This document shows, one piece after another, positions 54,308-64,000 of a stretch of DNA of 64,000 nt. The notes below the pieces were generated by a model that was not told where the DNA came from, ran no database searches, and worked only from the letters and a program-made list of their open reading frames with translations. Both the position numbers and the translations under genes were made by a program. The stretch covers positions 62,001 through 126,000 of the forward strand of contig NZ_JAHZTD010000002.1 in the NCBI RefSeq assembly GCF_019599275.1, in the 5' to 3' direction. Positions within the stretch are counted from its first letter, which is position 1; each line of letters starts with the position of its first letter. This stretch comes from Hymenobacter sp. HSC-4F20 (lineage in GTDB: Bacteria > Bacteroidota > Bacteroidia > Cytophagales > Hymenobacteraceae).

Positions 54308-55735
54308 TTAGAATTTGTCCCAGAATATTTTAGTATCCACATTGTCGCCACCGATAGCAGAGGCGGCAGCATTGTAGTTAGTCGTGTTGAGGTTCTGTTC
54401 CACGATTGGGTAGAAGAAGCGCTTCGGAATATTCGTCAGTGCTCCGGCAGGCTTAGCCAACTGCGGGTAGTCATAACGCCGCCACTCCCGCCAGGAGTCA
54501 ACTGGCTGGTTGTAGAGCGCAATCCAGGTTTGCTCGCCAATTACCTGTTTGTAGTTAGCAGAAGTAGGTACCACATCTACGGTAGGTTGGGCCAGATAGG
54601 CAGTTGCATCCGCCGTGGTGCCACCCCACTCCTGTATTGAGGCAGTTACCGCGGCATCGTAGTGGCTCTTAGCCGTGCCGGCTACTGTGTAACCACCACG
54701 AGCGGCTGCCTCAGACAACCAAAACTCTACTTGCGCATAAGAGAGCAGTACGCCCGGAAGCGTTGGGTCTTCCAGTTCCTCACTTGGCGCCGAGAACGAA
54801 GCGTAGTTATTGCTGGTACCATAGACACCGCCCACATAAGCACCATTCTTCGCTTTGAAGTAGGAGCCCAGGCGCGGGTCGTTCAGCGTTTGCAGGCGAT
54901 TAATAAAGAAGCTCGTGCCGACAAAGTCATTACGACCGCTCTGCACCAAATCCTCGTACAGCGGGTTGGTGTTAGGGTTAGCCCCCAAGAAGGCTAGTTC
55001 CGCATTATCCTCGTTAGAAGTAAATACTTTACCTGCTGCCTGCTGCACCATTGTTCTGGACTTTGCAGGATCATCATCCGCAATAGTCATGGCCAAACGC
55101 AACTTCAAAGAGTTGGCGAATTTGGCAAAATGGCTTACATCGCCACCGTACAGCAAATCGCCCGAACCCAAGCCTTCTGCAGAGGCATCGAAGTTACCAA
55201 TTGCTCCATCTAAGCGAGTAATCAGGTCCGCATAAATGGTTTTGGCATCATCGTACTTCGGCTGAGAAGTGTTGAAGTCCAAAGACTGAGAGTAGGGAAT
55301 ATTCCCGAAAGCATCAACCAGGTTAGCCCAAGCATATACTTCCAATACCTCAATGGAAGCTAGCTGGTTTTTCTTAACCGCCGCATTGAGCGCGTTATCC
55401 GAATTAATAACGGATTTTGCTTCCTTCAAATCGCGCAGTACATCCCGATAATACGCGTTCCAATAGCCAGTAGGAATGTTACGCGTAACCAAGTCATAAA
55501 TCGACTCATCAAAATACGTCGTTTCAGCCCAGTACTGCGAAATCAGGCGAAAGATGTTCAGGTTAACGTTGGGGCTAACCACCGTGCGGGTAAGGCTGCG
55601 TTCGGCACTGGCTACGAGTGAGCTAGCAGGAACGGCAGTAGGACGCTTGGGGTCAACATTATAGTCATCCAGCGTTTCTACGCACGAGGTAACGAGACCC
55701 AGTGCTGGCAGGATGAGAAGAAGAGATTTTTTCAT
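54308..55735 (-). CDS. SusD/RagB-like outer-membrane lipoprotein (pair 2)
   Basis: A 475-residue protein with lipoprotein signal MKKSLLLILPALGLVTSC (lipobox VTSC) and the mature start VETLDDYNVDPKRPTAVP typical of the SusD-like group 2. Later features are YWAETTYFDESIYDL, LEVYAWANLVDAFGNIPYSQSL, KFANSLKLRLAMTIAD and SYAQVEFWLSEAAARGGY. It sits 21 bp after its SusC partner gene and should cap that transporter at the cell surface. The substrate is unknown. Confidence 0.92.
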   Translation of the reverse strand: MKKSLLLILPALGLVTSCVETLDDYNVDPKRPTAVPASSLVASAERSLTRTVVSPNVNLNIFRLISQYWAETTYFDESIYDLVTRNIPTGYWNAYYRDVLRDLKEAKSVINSDNALNAAVKKNQLASIEVLEVYAWANLVDAFGNIPYSQSLDFNTSQPKYDDAKTIYADLITRLDGAIGNFDASAEGLGSGDLLYGGDVSHFAKFANSLKLRLAMTIADDDPAKSRTMVQQAAGKVFTSNEDNAELAFLGANPNTNPLYEDLVQSGRNDFVGTSFFINRLQTLNDPRLGSYFKAKNGAYVGGVYGTSNNYASFSAPSEELEDPTLPGVLLSYAQVEFWLSEAAARGGYTVAGTAKSHYDAAVTASIQEWGGTTADATAYLAQPTVDVVPTSANYKQVIGEQTWIALYNQPVDSWREWRRYDYPQLAKPAGALTNIPKRFFYPIVEQNLNTTNYNAAASAIGGDNVDTKIFWDKF

Positions 55736-55756
55736 TTTTTTAAGTTCGTTGCGTAA

Positions 55757-58700
55757 CTAGAAGCTCAGACGTAGGTTTCCACCGAACGTTCGCACAGCAG
55801 GGAAAGATCCCGAAGAGTAACCTTGGCCAAGGTTACCCGAGCTGAGTGCATCTTCGGGGTCAGCATCCGGCAAGTTTTTGGAAATAATCCACAGGTTGCG
55901 GCCTACTACAGAGATTTCTACGCCCTTAAAACGACCAAACTTAGAAACGATAGCAGCCGGCAGAGCATACGACAGAGACACTTCACGCAGCTTCACGAAG
56001 CTGGCATCGTACACGAAGGCTGCCGGAGGGTTGCGCAGGTAGCCATACAGGCCGTAGTTGGTGTTGCTTACCCGACGCGTGTTAGCCGTTCCGTCAGTGA
56101 GTACGCCCGGCAGAATTACGCCACCACCATTGGCGATAGTGTTACGAGAAGGATTGCCCAGATCGTTATTTTCAGCAGTTTCCGGCGTCAGACCCGTAGC
56201 TAGCCCGTAGTAGCGGTCCAGAGAGAAGATGCTGCCGCCGTGGCGAACATCAACCAGGAAGTACAGTCCCACGCCTTTGTAGTTAAGCGTGTTCGAAATA
56301 CCACCAGTCCACTTTGGGTTTGGGTTGCCGATTACTTCGTTAGAGGTAACCGTCTGTTGGTAATAACCAGTAGAGGCAACCACTTTCTGGCCGTTCAAAT
56401 ACACGAAGTTTTTGCCACGGATAGAACCATACGGTTCACCTACTGTAGCGTTCGAACTCACGCCGCCCTGGTAAGTTGCCAGTACGATGTTCTTCACATC
56501 CCCATACAGCGAAAGTACCTCGTTTACGTTACGAGTCCAGTTCGCATTCACTGTCCAAGTGAAGTCTGTCGACCGCAGCGGCGATACGAAGGCTGCCAGT
56601 TCAATACCCCGGTTACGCACCTCCCCAGAGTTCACATACCGAGAGTTGTACCCAGTAGATGTAGAGAGCGTTACTGGCAGAATTTGATCAATTGAGTTGG
56701 ATTGATAGGCCGTTGCTTCAAAGCCAAATCGGTTCTGCAGGAAGTTCATTTCCAGACCTACCTCGGCACTCTTGGTCCGCTCGGGCTTCAGATCGGGGTT
56801 GTTCTTGGTGCCAGGCACTGAGAACAGACCAGTCGAGCCGAAGGTTGATACTTTGTCGTAAATATCAAATACCGAAAGAGCCGGAGCACCTTGGCCTACC
56901 TCAGCGTAGTTGGCCCGAATCTTACCGTATGACAACCAGGGAGAATCCTTCATTAGCTCCGAGAAGACGAAGCTGGTAGCGACCGACGGATAAATGAAGG
57001 TGTTATTTTTCGAAGGCAGGGTTGTGGATTTATCCCGGCGTACGGTAGCGTCCAAGAAAACCATTTCCCGGAAGCCTACGGTGGCGCTGGCAAAAATACC
57101 ATCTACTCCAACTTGGAGTACGTTTTCGTTAGGCGTCAGCGGATCATTCACCGAGTTGCGCAACGAATACAGGTCTGGAACAATCAGACCGCCGTTGGTA
57201 GCAGCTGCAATTGAGCTAACGTACTGACGACGCAAGTTGGCACCGAGCAAACCACGCAAGCTCACAGCATCCGTGATATTTTTCGAGAAATTGCCAATCA
57301 GGTCGTAGTTATACTCGCGGGAAGTGCGGTCGTAACGGGAATACTCCGATACGCCTAGGCTACCTACTGCAATACGTTCTTCCTGCAGCTCGTCGTAGGA
57401 GTCGGCGCTAACCCGGCCCAGAATGTTAAACCAGTCGGTTACCTTGTACGTGGCGGCTACGTTACCAAAGAAACGGTTCCGGCTATCGGTTTCGTAGTTT
57501 TTGTACCGCACCCAATAAGGGTTGTTCCAGTAGATCGGCACCAGATCATTCGGATCAGACCAGTTCCAAGTAACGTTGTCACCTGTGCGCATATACGCAT
57601 CACGCTGCGCTTTCACGTCTACGTTGGTCTGCCACCACTGGCGGAAGTTGGTAATTACGTTACCGTCGCCGTAGCCAGTGCCGTACCGTCCTTTGCCATC
57701 TACCCGGGTATAGTTGATAGAGGCCGAGGTAGTTAGCTTAGGCGACAGATTCAGAGAGCCTGAGAAGTTAACGATGTTCTTGTTGATCTGGCTATTCTCC
57801 ATGATGCCCTTATCACGGATGTTATTATAGCCAAGCTTAAACGTACCCATGTCACTACCACCGTCAATAGCAATGCTGTTATTGAGCGTTACGGCAGTTT
57901 TAAAGAAGCTGTCTGGTCCGTTTTGAGCAGCTACCCATGGAGTAGCTTTGCCGTAGTTGGGTGAAGAAGGATCAAAGGCGTCCCACTGATACACCGACAG
58001 GTTAGGATCGAAAGCAGCGCCATAGGAGGCATCTTCCGATGTTGGCACTACAAGGTCACGAACACCGTCTCCGTTGATATCCCGATCCAGGAAATAAGGG
58101 TTGTCCTGAGCAGCGGGCACACCCGGTTCGCCGTTGTAATAAGCACCATAGCCAGCACCGTATTTATTCTGGTACTTAATGAAGGTGCTCTTATCAATAC
58201 GGCCGGCCGTAGCGCCTAAATTGAGGGTTACACCGAAGCCTTTCCGGCCTTTCTTGGTGGTAATCAACACTACCCCGTTGGCAGCCCGCTCACCGTATAG
58301 GGCGGTAGCAGCAGCACCTTTCAGAATAGTCGTAGAGGCAATATCGTCCGGGTTAATGTCGGCGGCAGCATTACCGAAATCATAACCGCCACCCCCGGTT
58401 TGCTGGGTGGAGCTGTTGGTATTGGCGTTGCTGATCGGTACCCCGTCAACTACGAAAAGTGGTTGGTTATTACCAGTAATAGACTTCGTGCCACGAATTA
58501 CAATGTTCGTCGACCCCCCTAAGGTGTTGCTCTGCCGGATTTGCACACCAGCTACCTTACCCGACAACCCATTGATAAAGTTAGGGTTACGAGCTTTGGT
58601 AATATTTTCTCCCTCAATCTGAGTGGCCGCGTAAGGCAGCGAATTTCTGGTTCTCTCTACGTTTTGCGCCGTAACTACTACCTCTCCAAGTTGCTTAGAG

Positions 58701-58996
58701 TCAGTAGTTAGACCAATATCAATGGTAGAAGCATCGCCAATTGGACGCTCTATTGGAAGAAAGCCAATAGATGAGAACGTCAGGGTCGTTGCAGATGTAG
58801 GAGCACTAATGGTATAAGTACCATCTGAATTAGTAGAAACCCCTATGTTGGTACCTTTCACCAGTACCGTTACACCAGGCAGGCCTTGACCGTTGGCACG
58901 GTCTGTGACCCGACCTGAAATTTGGCGATTCTGCGCGGCCGCTTGCTGCAACAAGACGGGCGCGACTAGAGCCGCAGTCAATAAGATTTTCCGCAT
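55757..58996 (-). CDS. SusC/RagA-family TonB-linked outer-membrane transporter (pair 2)
   Basis: ATG 58996 (MRKILLTAALVAPVLLQQAAAQ) is a clean signal peptide; the 12-residue upstream extension is dropped. The 1079-residue protein has the carboxypeptidase-regulatory-like domain (ISGRVTDRANGQGLPGVTVLVKGTNIGVSTNSDGTYTI), then the plug (NPNFINGLSGKVAGVQIRQSN; GTKSITGNNQPLFVVDGVPIS; ATTILKGAAATALYGERAANGVVLITTKKG) and a beta-barrel ending in Phe (GGNLRLSF). The N-terminal 90 residues are strikingly similar to the divergent SusC at 60427, while the plug differs, which suggests a shared ancestor with different ligands. Confidence 0.95.
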   Translation of the reverse strand: MRKILLTAALVAPVLLQQAAAQNRQISGRVTDRANGQGLPGVTVLVKGTNIGVSTNSDGTYTISAPTSATTLTFSSIGFLPIERPIGDASTIDIGLTTDSKQLGEVVVTAQNVERTRNSLPYAATQIEGENITKARNPNFINGLSGKVAGVQIRQSNTLGGSTNIVIRGTKSITGNNQPLFVVDGVPISNANTNSSTQQTGGGGYDFGNAAADINPDDIASTTILKGAAATALYGERAANGVVLITTKKGRKGFGVTLNLGATAGRIDKSTFIKYQNKYGAGYGAYYNGEPGVPAAQDNPYFLDRDINGDGVRDLVVPTSEDASYGAAFDPNLSVYQWDAFDPSSPNYGKATPWVAAQNGPDSFFKTAVTLNNSIAIDGGSDMGTFKLGYNNIRDKGIMENSQINKNIVNFSGSLNLSPKLTTSASINYTRVDGKGRYGTGYGDGNVITNFRQWWQTNVDVKAQRDAYMRTGDNVTWNWSDPNDLVPIYWNNPYWVRYKNYETDSRNRFFGNVAATYKVTDWFNILGRVSADSYDELQEERIAVGSLGVSEYSRYDRTSREYNYDLIGNFSKNITDAVSLRGLLGANLRRQYVSSIAAATNGGLIVPDLYSLRNSVNDPLTPNENVLQVGVDGIFASATVGFREMVFLDATVRRDKSTTLPSKNNTFIYPSVATSFVFSELMKDSPWLSYGKIRANYAEVGQGAPALSVFDIYDKVSTFGSTGLFSVPGTKNNPDLKPERTKSAEVGLEMNFLQNRFGFEATAYQSNSIDQILPVTLSTSTGYNSRYVNSGEVRNRGIELAAFVSPLRSTDFTWTVNANWTRNVNEVLSLYGDVKNIVLATYQGGVSSNATVGEPYGSIRGKNFVYLNGQKVVASTGYYQQTVTSNEVIGNPNPKWTGGISNTLNYKGVGLYFLVDVRHGGSIFSLDRYYGLATGLTPETAENNDLGNPSRNTIANGGGVILPGVLTDGTANTRRVSNTNYGLYGYLRNPPAAFVYDASFVKLREVSLSYALPAAIVSKFGRFKGVEISVVGRNLWIISKNLPDADPEDALSSGNLGQGYSSGSFPAVRTFGGNLRLSF

Positions 58997-60426
58997 GTGA
59001 GTGAAAAAGAGTGGTGAGTCAAAACTGTGCACTAAGTTAGGATTTACTCTTTAAACTTGAAAGATTTTAAACTTACCTTCTATTCTATAGCTAACTTCTT
59101 ATTCAGTGTGGGTTTCTCATCATGTTCCTACCTATCATACACTTCCATGCTCACTCGGTGTTATTAACTCGTTTTTCGAGCCGGTCTGATCGTACCTGAG
59201 TCGTTGGTTTTAGTTAGTGTCAACAGCTAGTTCTACCCAAGCGGTTGTATCTGCTTTTTCCGGGGGAAGGAGCTTATATGCTGAATCTGATGCACCTTGT
59301 GCTAGTTGACCGCCCCCTAGATATTCTCTATATTTTCCTCACGCAAGTACCATACTCTACTACTACCTCCCAGATTGTAGTAAGGTAGTGCACCACGACC
59401 TTAACTGCGTAAAGCGCATGATTGCCAGCAAATAGTACACTTAATGCAATACACCTAAACGCACCATTAGGCGAGAGAAGGTAGACCGAGCAGGACTTGC
59501 TAGGCACGTTCCGAGATAGCACCAGTGGGGAGCATCACTCAAGCTAATGTCAGCTGCGGTTCTTACCCTGCACTTATCCATATCTGTATTCAGCAACCAA
59601 GTATTTAGGTTACACATCCGCAGCTGTGCTTAAGCAAATTTCACTTGTTCCCTTGTCGGTTGCTATTCAACTGAATGGCTTGGTAACCTACTGTGAGCCA
59701 GGATGAGTAGCTGCCCTGCCCGCTGTTCCACATGCTTTCTTTTCTAGCTTCTAGAGGATGTCGTTCTTCCCACACCACCTATTCACTAATTGGAGTATTT
59801 TATTATACGGCTGTACTAGTATTTGCCCTCTCTAATAGCCCTCAGCTAACAGCTTAGCTCATTGCTCAAGGTATTTGTTCACGGTAACCTGCCTTAGCTT
59901 ATCACCTAGTACCCTACAAGTACATATATAATGTTCACAGAATTATAGACAAAATCATACAGGCTCGAATAAAGTTAGTTTATACTATATAAGGAATGCA
60001 CCTCATTATAGCTGTAAGGCTAAGATATAGGCGTAGCTGTTATGCTATTATATAACTAATTATATTTTATATATTACTCAACAGCTAACCATTTATATAT
60101 GCTATTGACTACTAAGCTCTTAGCACAAGCTTCCGCACTGTACTTACTTTCCCTGTACGCCTTATATATTCATTTAAAGAAGATACGACAGGACAAACAG
60201 GTATAACCACACATGTTTTTCTTTACATAATATAAACTATATAAAAATATTTATACAGCTAAAAATGTAGTTACACCCAGCTTTTAGATTGATTCGCCCT
60301 GAAAAACAGCTCATTCATCCAGTTATTGACGAAAGTTTGAATTTTTAATTTTTATGTCACTATTTTAGTGAAAATTAAAAAAACGCTCCGTTTAGAAGCA
60401 ATTTCTTCAACACACCTACCTATTTC
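58997..60426. other. 1.4-kb AT-rich spacer between two divergent SusC operons
   Basis: No ORF in this 1.43 kb carries recognisable protein features; the longest (59328-59522, minus, 64 codons) looks random. Base composition falls sharply, most so at about 59930-60420, with runs such as TATATTTTATATATTA around 60060. It must hold both SusC promoters; the plus-strand one is called at 60336-60368. I see no RNA gene or mobile element. It may be decayed sequence or an AT-rich regulatory or nucleoid-protein binding region. Confidence 0.6.
60336..60368 (+). promoter_or_regulatory. Promoter of SusC/SusD pair 3
   Basis: TTTG (60336-60339), 21 bp, then TATTTTAG (60361-60368), one base off TAnnTTTG. 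It predicts a leader of about 50 nt before ATG 60427. Confidence 0.55.
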
Positions 60427-63400
60427 ATGAAAAGAAGGATACTTCTTGCTTTACCTGCTGTTGCTCTTACAGTCACCCAGGTATATGCACAAACCCGCAC
60501 TGTTTCAGGCAGAGTAACAGATCGTACTAATGGGGAAGGTCTGCCTGGGGTAACGGTACTGGTGAAAGGCACCACCGTAGGGGTTTCCACTAATTCAGAT
60601 GGCAGCTTCACTCTTACCGCCCCTACTTCAGCTACTACTCTTACCTTTAGCTCTGTCGGCTTTCTTCCAATAGAGCGGCCCATTACCGATGGCACTATCT
60701 CAGTTGGCCTTTCTCCTGACAGCAAAGCGCTAAGTGAAGTGGTTGTGGTTGGCTACGGTGAGCAATCTAAAAAGCTGACTACTGGCGCCATTACCCAAGT
60801 AGCATCCAAAGACTTTGAGACGCAGCCTATTGCCAGTGTAGAACAGGCCTTGCAAGGCCGGGCTGCTGGTGTACAGGTATCTTCCAACTCGGGCACACCG
60901 GGTGGAGCAATTTCAGTTCGGGTACGAGGTAACAACTCTATTTCTGCTAGCAGTGAACCTCTCTACGTAGTAGACGGGGTACCAATTAACTCGGGCAGCT
61001 ACTCGAATATTGGGGTGGGTAATCAGGGCTTAAATGCCCTATCAGATATTAACCCTAACGATATAGCCTCCATTGAGGTATTAAAGGATGCGTCGGCGGC
61101 AGCTATCTATGGTTCCCGTGGAGCTAATGGTGTGGTGCTGATTACAACTAAACGGGGTGCTTCTGGTGCCACCCGCATCAGCTATGATGGTTACATCGGC
61201 ACGCAGCAGACAATTAAGCGCCTCGACCCACTTAACGGCCAGGAGTCACAGGACTTAATCAACGAAGCTCGAGCTAACGTAGGCCTGGCGCCTCGTTACG
61301 TAGCAGCTAACGCTACAGCTCAGCAGAGCCTATTTACCGGAGCCAACACGAACTGGCAGGACGAAATCTTCCGTTCCGCGCGCATACAGAGTCACACTGT
61401 TACGATGTCGGGCGGGGATAACAAATCGCGCTTCCTGGTATCGGGAACGTACTTTGACCAGGAGGGCGTCATCATTGGTTCGGGCTTTAACCGGGGTAGC
61501 ATCCGCTTGAACCTTGACCATAACATATCCGACCGGGTAAGAGTGGGGGTAAGCCTGACTGGTAGCCGTTCTCTTTCTCAGCGTCAGAACAACGACAACA
61601 ACATTTATGGGGTACTAAGCACAGCGTTACTGCTAGGCTCACAAACCCCCATCTATAATGCAGATGGCACATTTGCACGAGACCGGTTCTCTTCAGTTGA
61701 AAACCCTGTAGCAGCTGCTACTCTGCCCATCATCAATGCCCGTAACAACCGTGCTATCGGTAATATCTATGCCGATGCCGAGCTATTGAAGGGTCTCCGT
61801 TTGCGTACGTCTCTTGGTGGCGACTACCTCAACCTGAAAGAAGACCGGTTTGTGCCTAGCACAGCGCTGCAAGCAGTCGGTAGCAATGGTCTTGGCAACG
61901 CCAACAGCCGCTACGATATAGGCTGGATCAATGAGAACACGTTAACCTACAACCGGAGCTTAGGCGACCACTCGCTTACTCTGCTATTAGGGCAAAGCTC
62001 TCAGAAATCGGTGCAACAAGGCATTATTACAAACGTGACGGGCTTTGCTACTAACCGTATCCGCCAACTCTCTGCTGGCTCGGTGAAGGTTGATGCTTCA
62101 TCAGACGAAACGCTTTGGACCTTGCTATCGTACTTTGGCCGCTTAAACTACAACTACAAGGGTAAGTACATCTTCCAGGGCTCTTTGCGCCGCGACGGCT
62201 CGTCGCGCTTCGGAGTCAGTAACAAGTACGGGTGGTTCCCGGCAGCTTCGGTGGCTTGGCGCGTAGGTGAGGAAGCGTTTTTACAGGATAATGCCCTCAT
62301 TTCCGAACTTCGCCTACGTGGTGGCTACGGCGTAGTTGGTAACTTCGAGATTGGCAACTTCGCCTCGCGTAACCTGTATGGCGTGGGCGCTGCCAACTTG
62401 GCCAACTACAATGCAGTCGCAGGTATTGCTCCTACTCAACTAGGGGTAGAGGACTTAGGATGGGAGCAGACGCAAGAAATAAACGTAGGGATGGACCTTG
62501 GCGTGTTAGACGACCGGATCAACCTTACGATTAACGCCTTCAACCGTAAATCCAATAATCTGCTGCTAAACCGCCAACTGCCGCTTACCTCTGGGTTTTC
62601 CAACATTACTCAGAACATTGGTGACTTGCGTAACCGCGGGTTAGAGTTTGAGCTTACTACGCAGAACGTACGCACCAAAGATTTCACCTGGACTACCAGC
62701 TTTAACACGTCCCTTATTCGCAACCAAGTAACCCGTCTGGTAAATGATGCGGCGTTTGGTGCTGGCTTTGCCAACTGGGTACAAGTAGGAGCTTCACTGG
62801 GCAGCTTCCGCGGTTATGTGGTTGACCGCATCTATCAGAACCAGGATGAGATCAACGCCGATAACGCACTGGCGCGGCAGAGTACGGGGCGTCCAACGGC
62901 CAACTACCAGTCACCCGATACGAAACCTGGTGACATTCGCTTTAAAGACTTAAACAAAAATGGCATTCTGGATGCAGAAGACCAGAAGCTCATCGGCTCA
63001 GCCCAGCCTAACGCCAGTGGTGGCATTACAAACTCGTTAGCTTGGAAGGGGTTGGAGCTCAACTTCTTCTTCCAGTTTGTATCGGGCAACGAGATTTACA
63101 ACAATACCCGAGCATTTGGGGAAGGAATGTCCGGACAGTTTGGGCAATTTGGCGCCGTGCGTGACCGGTGGACTACTTCTAACACCGACACAGACATTCC
63201 ACGCGCTGCTTGGGGTGACCCTAACGGCAACGCCCGGGTTTCAGACCGGTGGATCGAGGATGGCTCTTACATACGGTTGAAAACCGCAACCTTAGGGTAC
63301 ACCCTTCCTGCTAAGTGGATTCAGCCTGCTCACCTACGTTCGGCACGCGTGTACATTGCTGGTCAGAACCTGCTCACGTTTACCAACTACTCAGGCTTAG

Positions 63401-63507
63401 ACCCGGAGGTAAATACCTTCAACGCGAGCAACACTTCACAGGGAACTGACTTCCTGACCTTCCCACAAGCCCGCGTATACCAAATTGGGTTGAACCTAGG
63501 CTTCTAA
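60427..63507 (+). CDS. SusC/RagA-family TonB-linked outer-membrane transporter (pair 3)
   Basis: A 1026-residue protein with signal peptide MKRRILLALPAVALTVTQVYAQ, carboxypeptidase-regulatory-like domain (TVSGRVTDRTNGEGLPGVTVLVKGTTVGVSTNSDGSFTL), plug (ITQVASKDFETQPIASVEQALQGRAAGVQVSSNSG; NNSISASSEPLYVVDGVPI; IASIEVLKDASAAAIYGSRGANGVVLITTKRG) and barrel ending VYQIGLNLGF. The plug is closer to that of pair 1 than to pair 2, although the N-terminal domain matches pair 2, so domains may have been exchanged. It should import a ligand with the SusD encoded 26 bp downstream. Confidence 0.95.
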   Translation: MKRRILLALPAVALTVTQVYAQTRTVSGRVTDRTNGEGLPGVTVLVKGTTVGVSTNSDGSFTLTAPTSATTLTFSSVGFLPIERPITDGTISVGLSPDSKALSEVVVVGYGEQSKKLTTGAITQVASKDFETQPIASVEQALQGRAAGVQVSSNSGTPGGAISVRVRGNNSISASSEPLYVVDGVPINSGSYSNIGVGNQGLNALSDINPNDIASIEVLKDASAAAIYGSRGANGVVLITTKRGASGATRISYDGYIGTQQTIKRLDPLNGQESQDLINEARANVGLAPRYVAANATAQQSLFTGANTNWQDEIFRSARIQSHTVTMSGGDNKSRFLVSGTYFDQEGVIIGSGFNRGSIRLNLDHNISDRVRVGVSLTGSRSLSQRQNNDNNIYGVLSTALLLGSQTPIYNADGTFARDRFSSVENPVAAATLPIINARNNRAIGNIYADAELLKGLRLRTSLGGDYLNLKEDRFVPSTALQAVGSNGLGNANSRYDIGWINENTLTYNRSLGDHSLTLLLGQSSQKSVQQGIITNVTGFATNRIRQLSAGSVKVDASSDETLWTLLSYFGRLNYNYKGKYIFQGSLRRDGSSRFGVSNKYGWFPAASVAWRVGEEAFLQDNALISELRLRGGYGVVGNFEIGNFASRNLYGVGAANLANYNAVAGIAPTQLGVEDLGWEQTQEINVGMDLGVLDDRINLTINAFNRKSNNLLLNRQLPLTSGFSNITQNIGDLRNRGLEFELTTQNVRTKDFTWTTSFNTSLIRNQVTRLVNDAAFGAGFANWVQVGASLGSFRGYVVDRIYQNQDEINADNALARQSTGRPTANYQSPDTKPGDIRFKDLNKNGILDAEDQKLIGSAQPNASGGITNSLAWKGLELNFFFQFVSGNEIYNNTRAFGEGMSGQFGQFGAVRDRWTTSNTDTDIPRAAWGDPNGNARVSDRWIEDGSYIRLKTATLGYTLPAKWIQPAHLRSARVYIAGQNLLTFTNYSGLDPEVNTFNASNTSQGTDFLTFPQARVYQIGLNLGF

Positions 63508-63533
63508 TTTTCTCCTTACGACCTTCTTTTCTA

Positions 63534-64000
63534 ATGAATATTCGCTCTAAACTTTGCACTCTTGCGCTGCTAGGCCTGCTAGGCTTGACAAGTACAGGCT
63601 GCTCTGACTTTCTGAACCCCGAGCCCCTGAACTCTATTGACCGTGACGTAGCTTTCACGGATTTAGCGGGAGCACAAGGCGCAGTTGTTGGTTTATATGG
63701 CAACCTTACCAGTGCTAATAGTCTGGGCCTGCGGGTACCTGCTTTTGCGGATCTGCTGGCAGACAACCTGGACCACACTGGTACTTTTCCCTCTTTTGCG
63801 CAACTCAAATCGCGTAATCCCTTGCCGGATAACGCAGAATTGAACAGCATGTACAGCTCGCTGTACTCGACTATCAACCGGGCAAACAACATCATTGCTC
63901 AGATCCCGAATACAACCGGCATATCGGATGCAGTGCGAGGACAACTGATTGGCGAGGCGCAGTTTGTGCGGGCCTATTGCTACTTCATGCTCACGAACTA
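63534..64000 (+). CDS. SusD/RagB-family lipoprotein (pair 3; 3' end outside window)
   Basis: ATG 63534 opens a frame to the right edge (155 codons visible). Lipoprotein signal MNIRSKLCTLALLGLLGLTSTGC (lipobox STGC), then SDFLNPEPLNSIDRDVAFTDLAGAQGAVVGLYGNL, YSTINRANNIIAQI and GEAQFVRAYCYFMLTN, all matching the SusD N-terminal half. It follows its SusC partner by 26 bp. The substrate is unknown. Confidence 0.9.
   Translation, partial: MNIRSKLCTLALLGLLGLTSTGCSDFLNPEPLNSIDRDVAFTDLAGAQGAVVGLYGNLTSANSLGLRVPAFADLLADNLDHTGTFPSFAQLKSRNPLPDNAELNSMYSSLYSTINRANNIIAQIPNTTGISDAVRGQLIGEAQFVRAYCYFMLTN

Noticed and set aside
59328..59522. A 64-codon ORF in the AT-rich spacer
   Set aside because: No family-like features, no promoter or terminator pairing, and a composition that looks random.
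1..64000. CRISPR array, tRNA or rRNA genes, prophage, or insertion sequence
   Set aside because: I looked for regularly spaced repeats, tRNA-like T-loop patterns and transposase or integrase motifs and found none that I could support; a proper search would be decisive.

Overview
The window looks like a chromosomal segment of a GC-rich, aerobic member of the Bacteroidota, most like the Cytophagales and Hymenobacter-type genomes. This rests on three pairs of SusC/RagA TonB-linked outer-membrane transporters with SusD-type lipoproteins, an alternative complex III (ActA-F) respiratory operon, a repeated Bacteroidota promoter signature (-7 element TAnnTTTG, in the best case with TTTG 19 bp upstream), and start codons that almost never have a Shine-Dalgarno sequence. 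The genus is an inference. I saw no rRNA or tRNA genes, CRISPR array, integrase, transposase or prophage genes.

Layout. 1-8.1 kb (minus): the actABCDEF operon for alternative complex III, a quinol:electron-acceptor oxidoreductase that replaces cytochrome bc1; actF runs off the left edge. 8.4-9.5 kb (plus): ribosomal protein operon rpsF-rpsR-rplI. 9.8-16.9 kb (plus): a GSCFA-domain protein with a very long disordered tail, a thioredoxin-domain (DUF255/YyaL-type) protein and the primosomal helicase PriA. 17-18.4 kb (minus): two adjacent, related lipoproteins with C-terminal membrane helices. 18.6-20.7 kb (plus): an exported-looking SAM methyltransferase and queA. 21-26.2 kb: a small Lys-rich secreted protein, an M14 carboxypeptidase and a CocE-type hydrolase. 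26.3-27.2 kb: two small unknown genes. 27.3-31.8 kb (minus): first SusC/SusD pair. 32.1-39.7 kb: RNase D-like protein, MazG-type pyrophosphohydrolase, D-aminoacyl-tRNA deacylase, a membrane glycosyltransferase-like protein, MltG, an XRE/ImmA/DUF2083-type regulator and a ComB-type phosphatase. 39.9-41.0 kb: gcvT. 41.3-43.7 kb (plus): a signalling cassette (CZB protein, CHASE3 histidine kinase, response regulator). 43.9-44.9 kb (minus): rnhB and a small acidic protein. About 45.1 kb: a candidate small RNA. 45.4-54.2 kb (plus): NUDIX hydrolase, PlsC-type acyltransferase, gatC, a large membrane TPR-like protein, an ABC ATPase, a cobalamin adenosyltransferase, a branched-chain aminotransferase and prfB, which needs a programmed +1 frameshift. 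54.3-64 kb: a minus-strand and a plus-strand SusC/SusD pair facing away from each other across a 1.4 kb AT-rich spacer; the last SusD is cut by the right edge.

How it fits together. Most of the window is housekeeping (respiration, translation, replication restart, peptidoglycan, tRNA modification) mixed with nutrient-uptake modules. The M14 peptidase and CocE-type hydrolase near the first SusC/D pair would suit scavenging of peptides or esters, but that link is only by proximity. The items most worth a second look are the Shine-Dalgarno-dependent frameshift site in prfB in a genome whose start sites lack Shine-Dalgarno sequences, the candidate leaderless promoters of queA, rnhB and the plsC-like gene, the candidate small RNA at 45.05-45.19 kb, the lipoprotein pair that may be tethered to two membranes, and the CZB/kinase/regulator cassette.
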